A stretch of DNA of 64,000 nucleotides from the NCBI RefSeq assembly GCF_001905505.1, contig NZ_LIPG01000003.1, forward strand, positions 1,550,001-1,614,000, in the 5' to 3' direction. This document shows positions 33,887 to 42,063 of the stretch, piece by piece. Origin of the DNA: Streptomyces sp. CB02058. Its GTDB lineage: Bacteria > Actinomycetota > Actinomycetes > Streptomycetales > Streptomycetaceae. Both the position numbers and the translations under genes were made by a program. Positions within the stretch are counted from its first letter, which is position 1, and the number at the start of each line of letters is the position of its first letter. Below the pieces are notes generated by a model, which made no database searches, was not told the DNA's origin, and worked only from the letters and a program-made list of their open reading frames with translations.

Positions 33887-34156
33887 GGAGCAGTTCGGGC
33901 TTGCTTCAGCTCCACCATCGGCCCAGGCACAGGCGTCGACGTGACCGCTGCTCATCCCGGGATCTTGCAGGAACCAAGCCCCGACGGACAGGACGAGCGA
34001 CACGTGGTCCATCCGGACACCGGCAGGTCCGGGCGGGGAGAACCGGCCGGGGAGTCCTGCCCACAGGCGGGGTGGCAGGATCTCGTGGACAGTTCTGCAC
34101 GAGGAGGCACCGTGGACGACCGATCGCAGCATGACCACTCCGGCTAGGAGGCCGTC

Positions 34157-34594
34157 GTGCTCGCGGCTCGTGAGCGTGCCCGCTCACGGCAGGCACTCAT
34201 GGTCGAGCGTTTCGGCCTGTCCGGAGACGTGCAGTACGACTGGTCGATGGACGACGCGCAGATCACGTGGTCGCGCGACGGGAAGGTGTTCCTCACGGGC
34301 CGGCTCACACTGATCGGCAGCGTCAGCGTTGCCCAGCAGACCTGGCTGTGGTCCTGGGCGAACGAGTCACTCCCGCACGCCGCCCTGGGTGACATGGAGA
34401 GGGTGCGGCAGTTCGGCGAGGAGAACGACTACCCCGTCCTTCCTTGGCCGGGCTTCGAGTACGACCCCGAACTCGTCGCCGAGGCACGGATGGTCGCGGC
34501 CGCCGTGGTCGACGCCGAGGGACTGTGGGCGGAGTCGACGGACGACGTGCAACTCCACTTCATGATCCATGACCTGGCGCTCGCTGCCGAGTGA
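34157..34594 (+). CDS. DUF6882-family protein
   Basis: A 145-aa cytosolic protein with GTG start at 34157. The central TLIGSVSVAQQTWLWSWANESLPHAAL segment and the following VRQFGEENDYPVL match DUF6882, a family common in Streptomyces with no known function. An acidic, helical C-terminus follows. It stands alone; the 270 bp before it hold no convincing gene. Confidence 0.65.
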   Translation: MLAARERARSRQALMVERFGLSGDVQYDWSMDDAQITWSRDGKVFLTGRLTLIGSVSVAQQTWLWSWANESLPHAALGDMERVRQFGEENDYPVLPWPGFEYDPELVAEARMVAAAVVDAEGLWAESTDDVQLHFMIHDLALAAE

Positions 34595-34705
34595 CCGTGA
34601 CGGTTGCACGGATCTCCAGGCTGCTGGTGCCGGCCGCCGGACGGTGACTCTCCGCAGAGAGGCGCGTAGGAGCAGGCCGACGAGGCAGCTGTCCAGCTTT
34701 TTCTC

Positions 34706-34783
34706 TCATCGGGTGGCCGATGCCGCGGCCTTGAGCTTGCTGATCAGCCGCTCGGTGGTGTTTCCCTCCTCGTAGAGGCCGGC
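34706..34783 (-). pseudogene. C-terminal fragment of a heparin-lyase-I-like gene
   Basis: Minus-strand codons give GLYEEGNTTERLISKLKAA and a stop. This aligns with the C-terminal end of the intact lyase at 30080-30823 (GAYDRDNTTTEIVNRVGSLKAG). Similarity stops exactly where the 8-bp repeat array at 34783-34821 begins. No signal peptide or catalytic part is present. The rest of the 427-bp gap 34595-35021 has only the repeat array and the promoter region of the hydrolase gene. Confidence 0.65.
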
Positions 34784-34821
34784 TGACGGGCCGACGGGCT
34801 GACGGGCTGACGGGCCGACGG
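34783..34821. repeat. 8-bp tandem repeat array (CTGACGGG/CCGACGGG)
   Basis: Five adjoining 8-bp units: CTGACGGG, CCGACGGG, CTGACGGG, CTGACGGG and CCGACGG(a). It directly abuts the lyase gene fragment. This is the second array in the region with an 8-bp period; the other is GATCGCCG at 30933. Confidence 0.88.
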
Positions 34822-35021
34822 AGACTGCGGCGAAGCCCTTTCCCTGATCCGGCCCGGACCTTGTTCGCCCTGGGGCCCCGATCGCCCCTGAGCGGTCCCC
34901 GACCAGACCCGGAGAAGACCCTGACAGGGGCTCCACATGGTCGACCGTGCACCTAATGTGACGACGGTGCCCGGGCCGGCCCGCACGCCTGACACAACCG
35001 CTCTCTTCACGAGGAGGATCC

Positions 35022-36506
35022 ATGCCGTTAAGGGCCAGATCCGCACTGCGGCGCAGTGCCGCGCAAGGCACGGCCATGGCCGTGGCAGCCGCCATGGCCG
35101 TCATCACCGGCCTCGCCGCCGCTCCCGCGGTCCACGCGTCGCCGTCTGCCACCGGGGCCCTGCGGTGGGCACCGTGTGACGACCCGGAGGAGCCGGGAGC
35201 CGAGTGCGCCACTCTGTCGGTGCCGGTCGACTGGGCTCATCCGGACGGGCCGAGACTCGACCTGGCTGTGGCCCGCCGCAAGGCCACCGACCCCGGCGCA
35301 CGCGTCGGCTCGATGGTGTTCGGTCCCGGCGGGCCGGGCGACTCGGGTGTGGAGATGGTGGTGGGCAGTATCACCCGGTTCAGCCCCGAGGTTCGCGGCA
35401 GGTTCGACATCGTCAGCTTCGACCCGCGCGGCGTGGGCGGCAGCAACCCGGTGACCTGCTCCGGCGCCCTGCTGGCCGAGCGGCCGTCACCGGAGCTGAG
35501 GAGTCAGGCGGACTTCGACGCCACCATGGCGTACAACAGGCGGCTTCGTGCCGACTGCCGGGACCGTACCGGCCCGGTGTTCGACCACCTTGACACCGCC
35601 CGGACTGTCCGGGACGTGGACGCCCTCCGGGCCGCCCTCGGCGAGCGGAAACTGACCTTCCACGGCAGCTCGTACGGCACGCTGCTGGGGGCACAGTACG
35701 CCGAGACCTATCCGCGCCGTGTGCGGGCGATGGTGCTGGAGAGCGTCATGGACCACAGCGTGCAGGCCACCCGTGACTTCCTGCGGGCCGAGGCGGCCAC
35801 GGCAGAGGACTCGTTCCAGGAGTTCGTGAAGTGGTGTGATGGTGCCGCGCACTGCGCGCTGCACGGCCGCGATGTCCGCGCCGTCTGGCAGAGCCTGTTG
35901 GCCCGGGCCGGTCGCGGCGAGCTTGAGGACCCTGCGAAGCCGGGCATCTCGCTGTCGTCTTCAGGCCTGGTCAACAGGATCGCGTTCCGGAAGTTCTACG
36001 AGGCCGACTACGGGGGCCTGGCCACGACGATCGCGAGGATGGACGCGAGCAAGCGCCTGCCCGCGTCGTCCACCTCGATAGCGCCGCTGCCTGCGGCCAC
36101 GCCGGTCTTCTGCTCGGACTGGCACCTGCCAGTGCGCGACTACAAGGAGTACGCCTCGCTCGTCGCCATGATGAACAAGACGGCGCCTGACCTGCCTTAC
36201 CTGCTGCCGATCCACATGGTAGCGGCGTGTCTGGGCGCGCCGGCCGCCAATCCGCAGCACCGTCTGGACGTACATGGCGCCCCGCCGATCCTGGTGTCCA
36301 ACGCGCTGCACGACCCCGCCACCGGCTACCCGTGGGCAGTCTCGGTGGCCCAGCAGCTCGGCCGCAACGGCGTGCTCCTCACCTACGAGGGCCACGGCCA
36401 CGGCAGCGTCACCAGCGGCCCGTGCATGGAGGACGCCGTGGACAACTACCTCACCGACCTGACAGTCCCATCACGGGGCACCAGCTGCCCCGCCGTGCCG
36501 TCCTGA
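35022..36506 (+). CDS. Secreted alpha/beta hydrolase, tripeptidyl aminopeptidase-like
   Basis: 494 aa with a signal peptide (AMAVAAAMAVITGLAAAPAVHA, cleavage near residue 39). The alpha/beta-hydrolase core has the oxyanion stretch GPGGPGDSG and nucleophile S217 in GSSYGT. The C-terminal TAP-like domain carries ILVSNALHDPATG (Asp) and GHGHGS (His). This is the layout of Streptomyces SlpD/SlpE and tripeptidyl aminopeptidases, which trim peptides outside the cell. The start has GAGGAG upstream. It lies 1.6 kb from the RiPP precursor gene, but an exported leader-trimming role is only a guess. Confidence 0.85.
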   Translation: MPLRARSALRRSAAQGTAMAVAAAMAVITGLAAAPAVHASPSATGALRWAPCDDPEEPGAECATLSVPVDWAHPDGPRLDLAVARRKATDPGARVGSMVFGPGGPGDSGVEMVVGSITRFSPEVRGRFDIVSFDPRGVGGSNPVTCSGALLAERPSPELRSQADFDATMAYNRRLRADCRDRTGPVFDHLDTARTVRDVDALRAALGERKLTFHGSSYGTLLGAQYAETYPRRVRAMVLESVMDHSVQATRDFLRAEAATAEDSFQEFVKWCDGAAHCALHGRDVRAVWQSLLARAGRGELEDPAKPGISLSSSGLVNRIAFRKFYEADYGGLATTIARMDASKRLPASSTSIAPLPAATPVFCSDWHLPVRDYKEYASLVAMMNKTAPDLPYLLPIHMVAACLGAPAANPQHRLDVHGAPPILVSNALHDPATGYPWAVSVAQQLGRNGVLLTYEGHGHGSVTSGPCMEDAVDNYLTDLTVPSRGTSCPAVPS

Positions 36507-36635
36507 CAACTTACCGACGGCAGGACGGACTTGTCCCCGGTCAGCGTCGACTCTGCAACCGTCCGTGCTCACCACGACGCCGCCGGGATGATCGTCGGCT
36601 TCTGATGCGGATGGGACAGCGGCTCGGCGGAGGAA

Positions 36636-37919
36636 TCATCGGTCCCGCAGGATCGAATTCCGAACCTCGTGCGCCGAGCGCCCCACCTCGCCCAGCTGGT
36701 TCAGTGCCGCCGCCGTCAGCGCCGTGATCGCCGCCGGGAGCGCCGTGCGGACGGCCGGGGCGAAGTGCGAGGAGTGGTTCGGGGGGACTCGGGTCGGTGA
36801 GGCCTCCCACTGTGCACGGCCCGTCGTGCCCAGCATCCAGTAGACCAGGGGGATTCCGGGTTCGCCGTGTACCGCCAGGCCCGCGTCGCCGTAGAGCGGG
36901 AAGTCCTCGGCAGCCATCGACGCCGGCCAGGTCGTGACCCGTTCCGGGCCGTACAGGGTGGTGTGCGCGGACCGGACCGCCTCCGTCGTGAGCGGGTCGA
37001 CCCGGAGCGCCGGGGAGCGTGACAGCGTCGTCAGGTCCGGTTCACGCGGGCAGGCGGAGGCCGCGCACTCGGCCCGGACGATGCGGTCCAGCGCCGCCAG
37101 CGCACGGTCCAGGGTCTCGTCGGTGAGGGCGCGCAGGCCGATGCCGAGTTCCACCGTGTCCGGGACGACGTTGACCGCCGTGCCTGCCTTCACCGTGCCG
37201 ACGGTGAGGGTGAGCTGGTCCGCGGGGGCCGTCTCGCGCGAGGCGATGGTCTGGAGGCGGCTGATCACGGCTGCCGCCGTGACCACCGGGTCGACCGTGA
37301 GGTGCGGGGTCGCGGCGTGGCCGCCGCGTCCGTGCAGGATCACACCCAGGGCCGCGCTCGCGGCGGCCATCGGGGTGTGCGGGCCTCCGTGGGCGATCAT
37401 TCCGGCGGGCAGCGGCGCCGCGTGCTGGGCGAGCACGGCGTCCGGGCGGCCGCAGCGCTCGTACAGGCCGTCCGCCAGCATCGCGCGGGCCCCCGTGAGC
37501 GTCTCCTCGGCCGGCTGGCCGACCACGACCAGGGTGCCGCTCCAGTGGTCCGTGGTGCGGGCCAGCAGGTCGGCCGCGCCCGTGGCCGCGGCGAGATGCA
37601 GGTCGTGGCCGCAGGCGTGCATGGCCCCGTTCACGCTGGCGTACGGCAGGCCCGTCCGTTCGGTCAGCGGCAGTGCGTCCAGCTCGGTGCGCAGGTACAC
37701 GCGGGGACCGTCGCCGTTGCGCAGGACGCCCGCGACACCGTGGCCTCCGATGCCGCGTACGACCTCGAACCCGACGGCGGCGAGCCGGTCCGCGAACAGG
37801 GCGGCTGTGCGGCTCTCCTCACCGGAGACCTCCGGGGTCCGGTGGACGTCCAGGTAGAGGGTGAGCGCGGGACGTACTGCCAGGTCCGGGTGGGCGAGAG
37901 CGGGGTGCTGCGGAGTCAC
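36636..37919 (-). CDS. M20-family metallo-aminohydrolase/peptidase
   Basis: About 427 aa of the M20D amidohydrolase type (hippurate hydrolase/N-acyl-amino-acid deacylase-like). Metal-binding motifs HACGHD (H101, C103, H105, D106) and QPAEE (135-139) are intact, and the dimerisation domain follows (HGRGGHAATP). GTG 37919 has GGAGG 6 nt upstream, better than any ATG further out. It reads away from the RiPP precursor gene at 38089, sharing a 169-bp divergent promoter region, so it may be part of that cluster as an amide- or peptide-cleaving enzyme; equally it may be a neighbour. Confidence 0.85.
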   Translation of the reverse strand: MTPQHPALAHPDLAVRPALTLYLDVHRTPEVSGEESRTAALFADRLAAVGFEVVRGIGGHGVAGVLRNGDGPRVYLRTELDALPLTERTGLPYASVNGAMHACGHDLHLAAATGAADLLARTTDHWSGTLVVVGQPAEETLTGARAMLADGLYERCGRPDAVLAQHAAPLPAGMIAHGGPHTPMAAASAALGVILHGRGGHAATPHLTVDPVVTAAAVISRLQTIASRETAPADQLTLTVGTVKAGTAVNVVPDTVELGIGLRALTDETLDRALAALDRIVRAECAASACPREPDLTTLSRSPALRVDPLTTEAVRSAHTTLYGPERVTTWPASMAAEDFPLYGDAGLAVHGEPGIPLVYWMLGTTGRAQWEASPTRVPPNHSSHFAPAVRTALPAAITALTAAALNQLGEVGRSAHEVRNSILRDR

Positions 37920-38088
37920 AGGAATCCTCCGGGACGGGGTTGGTGGCGGCCCGCTGGCGCCGCGTGCCAGCGATGTGTGAGCGAGGGACATGCCGAACGG
38001 TGAGCGGCCGGCGGTGGAATGGGGTCGTACACCCCACGCAGGCGGCCTTCCCCACAGTCGGCGGGCCCCCGATACGGAGGAGACACCC

Positions 38089-38259
38089 ATGAACAAGGAC
38101 CTGAGCACCCTCGCCGACGAGATCCTGGAGCTCGAGGCGGAGACCTTCGAGATCTCCGACTACTCGGACGCCAGCGAGGTCGTGCTGGCCGGTTCCACCA
38201 GCACCAGCTCGACCTCGACGTGCAGCTCCACCACCAGCACCACCTCCTGCTCCGCCTGA
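38089..38259 (+). CDS. RiPP precursor peptide, thiopeptide/azole type
   Basis: A 56-aa peptide with a strong GGAGGAG site 6 nt before ATG 38089. Residues 1-35 are an acidic leader (LADEILELEAETFEISDYSD, then ASEVVLAG). The likely core, residues 36-56, has 10 Ser, 8 Thr, 2 Cys (positions 45 and 54) and a final Ala; every residue but the last can be cyclised to azoles or dehydrated. Leader style and core composition match the thiazolylpeptide-type precursor family. It lies convergent to the modification operon and is followed by a bidirectional hairpin. The leader/core boundary is inferred. Confidence 0.9.
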   Translation: MNKDLSTLADEILELEAETFEISDYSDASEVVLAGSTSTSSTSTCSSTTSTTSCSA

Positions 38260-38285
38260 CCGGGCGACAGTCCGTTCACGGGACG

Positions 38286-38320
38286 CGCCCGGTATCCGTT
38301 CGCTCGACGGATACCGGGCG
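38286..38320. terminator. Bidirectional hairpin between precursor gene and YcaO operon
   Basis: A perfect 14-bp stem (CGCCCGGTATCCGT, 38286-38299, with its complement at 38307-38320), a 7-nt loop and a TTT after it on the plus strand. It lies 26 nt past the precursor stop and 20 nt from the end of the convergent ycaO gene. Confidence 0.88.
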
Positions 38321-38340
38321 TTTCCCGTGCCCGCCGGGCG

Positions 38341-40293
38341 TCACGGGAACGGGTGCGGCACCATCCGGATCTCGGCGTCCGCGAGGTCCGTGGTGCGGTG
38401 GCCGCCGCGCCGCAGTGCCGTCCGCAGCCTGGGCATCAGCGGGGCCCGCTGACGGTTCCAGCCGAAGTCGATCGGCAGGAGGCCGGGCACCAGGGTGCTG
38501 ACGGTGCGCAGGCCCATGCGTACCTGCTCCGGGGTGGTCTGGTCGACGACGATCACGTCGTGGCCGGCCGCCCCCAGTTCGCCGACGACCGCTCGTACGT
38601 CGTCGCCGAGGTCCCCCGTGCGCGGGCGCTGGACGTTCTCCCACCGTCGGTAGACCTCGTCGAAGGGGCGTACCGCGAGGGGCTCCAGATAGCTGCGGGC
38701 GTGAACGGCCATCCTGGGCAGCCCGTACAGCTGGGCGTGGTCCTTGAGGTGACGGACCCGGTGGAAGTCGTCGGCCATGGCCTCCAGTTCGGCACGGCGC
38801 TCCTCGGTCTGCCGGGCGAGGTGCGGGATGTAGGTGAGGACCTCCGAGAGTGCGCCCTCCACGGCGGACCGGGGGTCCAGCGATGCCGCCGCGGCGAACG
38901 ACAGGGTGCCGGGGCCGCCGTCGCGGCGTACGGCGACGGCGGTGGCGACCGGGATCGCCAGGTCGACACGGTTGTCCAGGACGTGGACGTCGTAGCCCTG
39001 CAGCGCGGCCCGTCCCGCCATGGCGGCAGCGGGGCCGCCCACGGTCGCAAGGTCGATCTCGGTGAGGCGGGCGTTGCCGTACCAGGCGTTCAGGAAGGCG
39101 TCGCGTTCGACGAGTTCCAGGAGACCGCCGAGGACCGCCTCCTCCAGGCAGCCGCCGATGGCACAGCCGTTGGAGCACTCGAAGACGAAGTTGTCCGCGG
39201 CCAGCCCGGCGCTGTAGTAGACGAGGCGGGAGGGCACGAGGAGCGGGCGGTCGTCGCGCAGGGACCAGCCCCATTCCCATGGGATGGGCCGGTCCGGGTC
39301 GAAGGGGTCGACCAGGGGGTCGTCGCGATAGGTGCGCGGGTCGTAGAAACCGCAGGTGGCGGGGTCCACGGCATCGGCCTTGAGGTCGTTCCAGGAGCCG
39401 GTGACCGGAGTGGTGCGGCCCCGCCGGTGGGTTCCCGCGTAGCGCTCCAGGCCCTCCAGGAAGGCCAGCGTACGGCTCGTGGAGAAGGCGTTCTCCTGAC
39501 CGCTCCAGGTGACGTCGTTGAGCCCCGCGTAGCCGCGTACGAAGACGCTGCCGGCGACCGGTGCCGTGGTCGGTGAGGTGACGTTCAGCCAGGTGCCGCC
39601 GCCGAGGACGCCGCAGACCGGGTTGGCGAGGGCGTTCTCGGGGATCGGGTACGAGGAGGCGGCGCGCAGCCGGTAGGTGCCGGGGTCGGCCTTGGGACGG
39701 GTCTCCAGAGTGAGCGGGCGAGGCCGTGCCGGGGTGACCGGCGGGGCGCAGTCCGGGCAGAGGGGGTCCGCCAGGAGAGGGTACGTCCTCACCCGAAGGG
39801 TCATCAGGTCGAGTCGGGAGACCTGGGGCAGTGCCCGGTCGGCCGGGTCGGTGGCGGGAGGCGCGGCGGCCGGGCCGTCGTGCAGCAGCGCGGTGCACAG
39901 GGCGGCGACGGTGTCGTAGACGTGGCCGGTGAACAACGGCCAGGCGCCCGCCGGCCGTGGTCCGTCCGGCCCTCCGGTCTCCAGGGCGTCCCGCTCCGAG
40001 CGGCTGCGCAGCCGCTGCCAGCGCAGGGCCAGGCAGCGCCCGCACGCGGGGGCGGTGCCGTCGCCGCCCCAGGGGCCGATCAGTACGGCGGAGGCGGTGA
40101 GGTGGACTCGCGCACCGGCCCTCAGGTGTGCCCAGGGGTCGGGGGCGCCCCGGCCGCCGAGCGTGGCGGCGGCGTCGGTGGCGCCGACCGGGACGACGGG
40201 GAGGTCCTGGCCCAGGCGGTCGGTGAGCGCCGTGTGGAGCGCGTCCCGCGCCGCGTCCATCGGCTGCGGCCGCGGCCGCGTGGGGGCGGTCAC
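38341..40293 (-). CDS. Zinc-module/YcaO cyclodehydratase (copy 1)
   Basis: 650 aa. Residues 1-220 form a zinc module with paired CxxC motifs (ACGRC and CPDC), the C-terminal half of E1-like TOMM proteins. Residues 240-650 are a YcaO domain with its ATP-binding motifs FLEGLERYAG and ECSNGCAIGG..EEAVLGGLLELVERDAF, ending in a Pro-rich HPFP tail typical of azole-forming YcaOs. YcaO enzymes activate backbone amides with ATP to cyclise Cys/Ser/Thr to azolines. GTG 40293 overlaps the ABC permease stop (GTGA). It is the last operon gene, 82 bp from the precursor gene. Confidence 0.88.
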   Translation of the reverse strand: MTAPTRPRPQPMDAARDALHTALTDRLGQDLPVVPVGATDAAATLGGRGAPDPWAHLRAGARVHLTASAVLIGPWGGDGTAPACGRCLALRWQRLRSRSERDALETGGPDGPRPAGAWPLFTGHVYDTVAALCTALLHDGPAAAPPATDPADRALPQVSRLDLMTLRVRTYPLLADPLCPDCAPPVTPARPRPLTLETRPKADPGTYRLRAASSYPIPENALANPVCGVLGGGTWLNVTSPTTAPVAGSVFVRGYAGLNDVTWSGQENAFSTSRTLAFLEGLERYAGTHRRGRTTPVTGSWNDLKADAVDPATCGFYDPRTYRDDPLVDPFDPDRPIPWEWGWSLRDDRPLLVPSRLVYYSAGLAADNFVFECSNGCAIGGCLEEAVLGGLLELVERDAFLNAWYGNARLTEIDLATVGGPAAAMAGRAALQGYDVHVLDNRVDLAIPVATAVAVRRDGGPGTLSFAAAASLDPRSAVEGALSEVLTYIPHLARQTEERRAELEAMADDFHRVRHLKDHAQLYGLPRMAVHARSYLEPLAVRPFDEVYRRWENVQRPRTGDLGDDVRAVVGELGAAGHDVIVVDQTTPEQVRMGLRTVSTLVPGLLPIDFGWNRQRAPLMPRLRTALRRGGHRTTDLADAEIRMVPHPFP

Positions 40294-41045
40294 GAGGACC
40301 TCGTCCAGCGGAACGTCCTGACAGCGACCACGCCGAAGACGAGTGCGAACACGGCGAGTCCGGCGCAGCCCACCGCGACGTCGGAGCCGTCTCCGCGTCC
40401 CGTGAGCGCGTGGGAGACCGCGTCGTTGAGGTAGCGCAGCGGCATGACCAGGGACACCTTCTGCAGCCAGGTGGGCATGGCGTCCAGCGGGAAGAACGAG
40501 CCGGACAGGAACGCCATGGGCAGCATCAGGAAGTTGGCGACGGCCGCGACCGACTCGGGGGTGTTGGCGAACGAGCCGATGATCACGCCGAGCAGGAGGA
40601 ACGTCGTGATGCCGAGGGTCATCACCGGGATCAGCAGCGGCCATCCGGAGGCGGGCTCCAGCCCGAACAGGGGGAGCATGGCCACCCCGATGAACAACAG
40701 CGACTGCACCAGGCCCACGGCCAGGGCGATGACGTAGCGGGAGCCGATCACCGCGGACAGCGGGGCCGGGGACATCCGGATCAGCCGCAGGATGTCGTCG
40801 GAGCGCCACTGCATCAGCGTGAACGCGATCCCGAAGACAGCGGCGTTGGCGACACCCCAGGAGAGCACCCCGGCGGCGGTGTACGAGATGTAGGACAGGC
40901 CGCTCTGCTCGACGGCCTGGCCACGGAAGATCAGCCCGAAGACGACGAGGAAGAGGAGCGGGAAGGCGAAGGTGAAGAACAGAGTCGTCCTGTCACGGAC
41001 CTGGGCGCGGTATCCCGCTCCGGTCAGTGCGGCGTACGCGCTCAT
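40290..41045 (-). CDS. ABC-2 type permease of RiPP exporter
   Basis: 251 aa, six predicted helices, ABC-2 fold (FTFAFPLLFLVVFGLIFRG; then MPMAFLSGSFFPLDAMPTWLQ, the characteristic final loop). It pairs with the ATPase whose stop overlaps its start (ATGA at 41042-41045) and overlaps ycaO copy 1 by GTGA. The likely role is export of, or self-protection against, the finished peptide. Confidence 0.9.
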   Translation of the reverse strand: MSAYAALTGAGYRAQVRDRTTLFFTFAFPLLFLVVFGLIFRGQAVEQSGLSYISYTAAGVLSWGVANAAVFGIAFTLMQWRSDDILRLIRMSPAPLSAVIGSRYVIALAVGLVQSLLFIGVAMLPLFGLEPASGWPLLIPVMTLGITTFLLLGVIIGSFANTPESVAAVANFLMLPMAFLSGSFFPLDAMPTWLQKVSLVMPLRYLNDAVSHALTGRGDGSDVAVGCAGLAVFALVFGVVAVRTFRWTRSS

Positions 41046-42019
41046 GGCTGGTGCTCCGTGGTGGTCTCGGCGGTACGGCGGGGGGTGTCCGGGGTCTGGG
41101 CGAGCCGGGCGGTGAGGTCGAGATAGACGTCCTCCAGGCTGGGGGTGCGGGTCTGTACCCCGTCCAGGCCGACGAGTCGGTCGAGGGCGCTGAGGACCCG
41201 GCCGGTGGTCCGGGTCTCCAGGACCAGGGAGCCTCCCTGGACGGTGACCCGGTCGACGCCGGTGATGGCCGCCGCCTTCCGCTCGTCCAGCCCGCCGAGC
41301 GGCAACAGCAGCCGGCTCGGGGCGCGGGAGGCGTCCACGAGGTTGTGCGGGCTGTCGGTCACGGCGATCCGCCCGTCCACCAGGATGGCGATGCGGTCGC
41401 AGAGTTCCTCCGCCTCGTCCAGGTGGTGGGTGGTGTAGACGATGGTGCGGCCTTCGGCTTTGAGCCCGCGCAGTACGTCCCAGAGGGCACGCCGGGCCTG
41501 CGGATCGAGGGCGGCGGTCGGCTCGTCCAGGAAGATCAGCTCGGGTCCGTGGACGAGGGCGGAGGCGATGGCGAGGCGCTGGCGCTGGCCTCCGGAGAGG
41601 TTCTCCACCTGGACGTCGCGCTGCCCTGTGAGTCCCACGGAGTCGAGGGTGGCGTCGGCGGCATCCCGCGAGGCCCCGTAGAGGGCGGCGACGGTACGCA
41701 GGTGCTCGTGCGCCGTCTGCCGGACGAAGAAGGCGGAGGACTGGGTCTGAATGCCGATGCGGGGCAGCAGGGCTGTGTTGCGCGGCCACGGGGACTCGCC
41801 GAAGAGGGCGACCGAGCCGGTGTCGGCGTGGCGCAGCCCTTCCATGATTTCCACCAGGGTGGACTTGCCGGCACCGTTGGGGCCGAGAAGGCCGAAGAAC
41901 TCACCCCGGCTGATGTCCAGCGACACGTCATCGACAGCCTGCCGGTCCCCGTACCGTTTGGAGACCCCCTGCACGCGGACGGCGGTGGGTGTGGATCGCA
42001 TGGCCTGTTCCTCACTCAT
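41042..42019 (-). CDS. ABC transporter ATP-binding protein of RiPP exporter
   Basis: About 325 aa. Walker A GPNGAGKST, signature LSGGQRQRLAIA, Walker B LIFLDEPTAALDP and the H-loop VYTTHHLDEAEEL are intact, so the ATPase should be active. A C-terminal extension of about 90 residues is typical of DrrA-like drug and antibiotic exporters. ATG 42019 is used; ATG 42001 has a closer GAGGAA site and is equally plausible. It sits 44 bp after the PqqD/M50 gene. Confidence 0.92.
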   Translation of the reverse strand: MSEEQAMRSTPTAVRVQGVSKRYGDRQAVDDVSLDISRGEFFGLLGPNGAGKSTLVEIMEGLRHADTGSVALFGESPWPRNTALLPRIGIQTQSSAFFVRQTAHEHLRTVAALYGASRDAADATLDSVGLTGQRDVQVENLSGGQRQRLAIASALVHGPELIFLDEPTAALDPQARRALWDVLRGLKAEGRTIVYTTHHLDEAEELCDRIAILVDGRIAVTDSPHNLVDASRAPSRLLLPLGGLDERKAAAITGVDRVTVQGGSLVLETRTTGRVLSALDRLVGLDGVQTRTPSLEDVYLDLTARLAQTPDTPRRTAETTTEHQP

Positions 42020-42063
42020 GTGGTGCGTGGTTCCTTCGGTTCGGGGGCGGTCGCCCGGCCGGG

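Noticed and set aside
33941..34147. Possible 68-aa gene between the SPDF protein and DUF6882 gene
   Set aside because: GTG start without a clear ribosome site, low-complexity composition and no family resemblance; kept only as an unlikely possibility.
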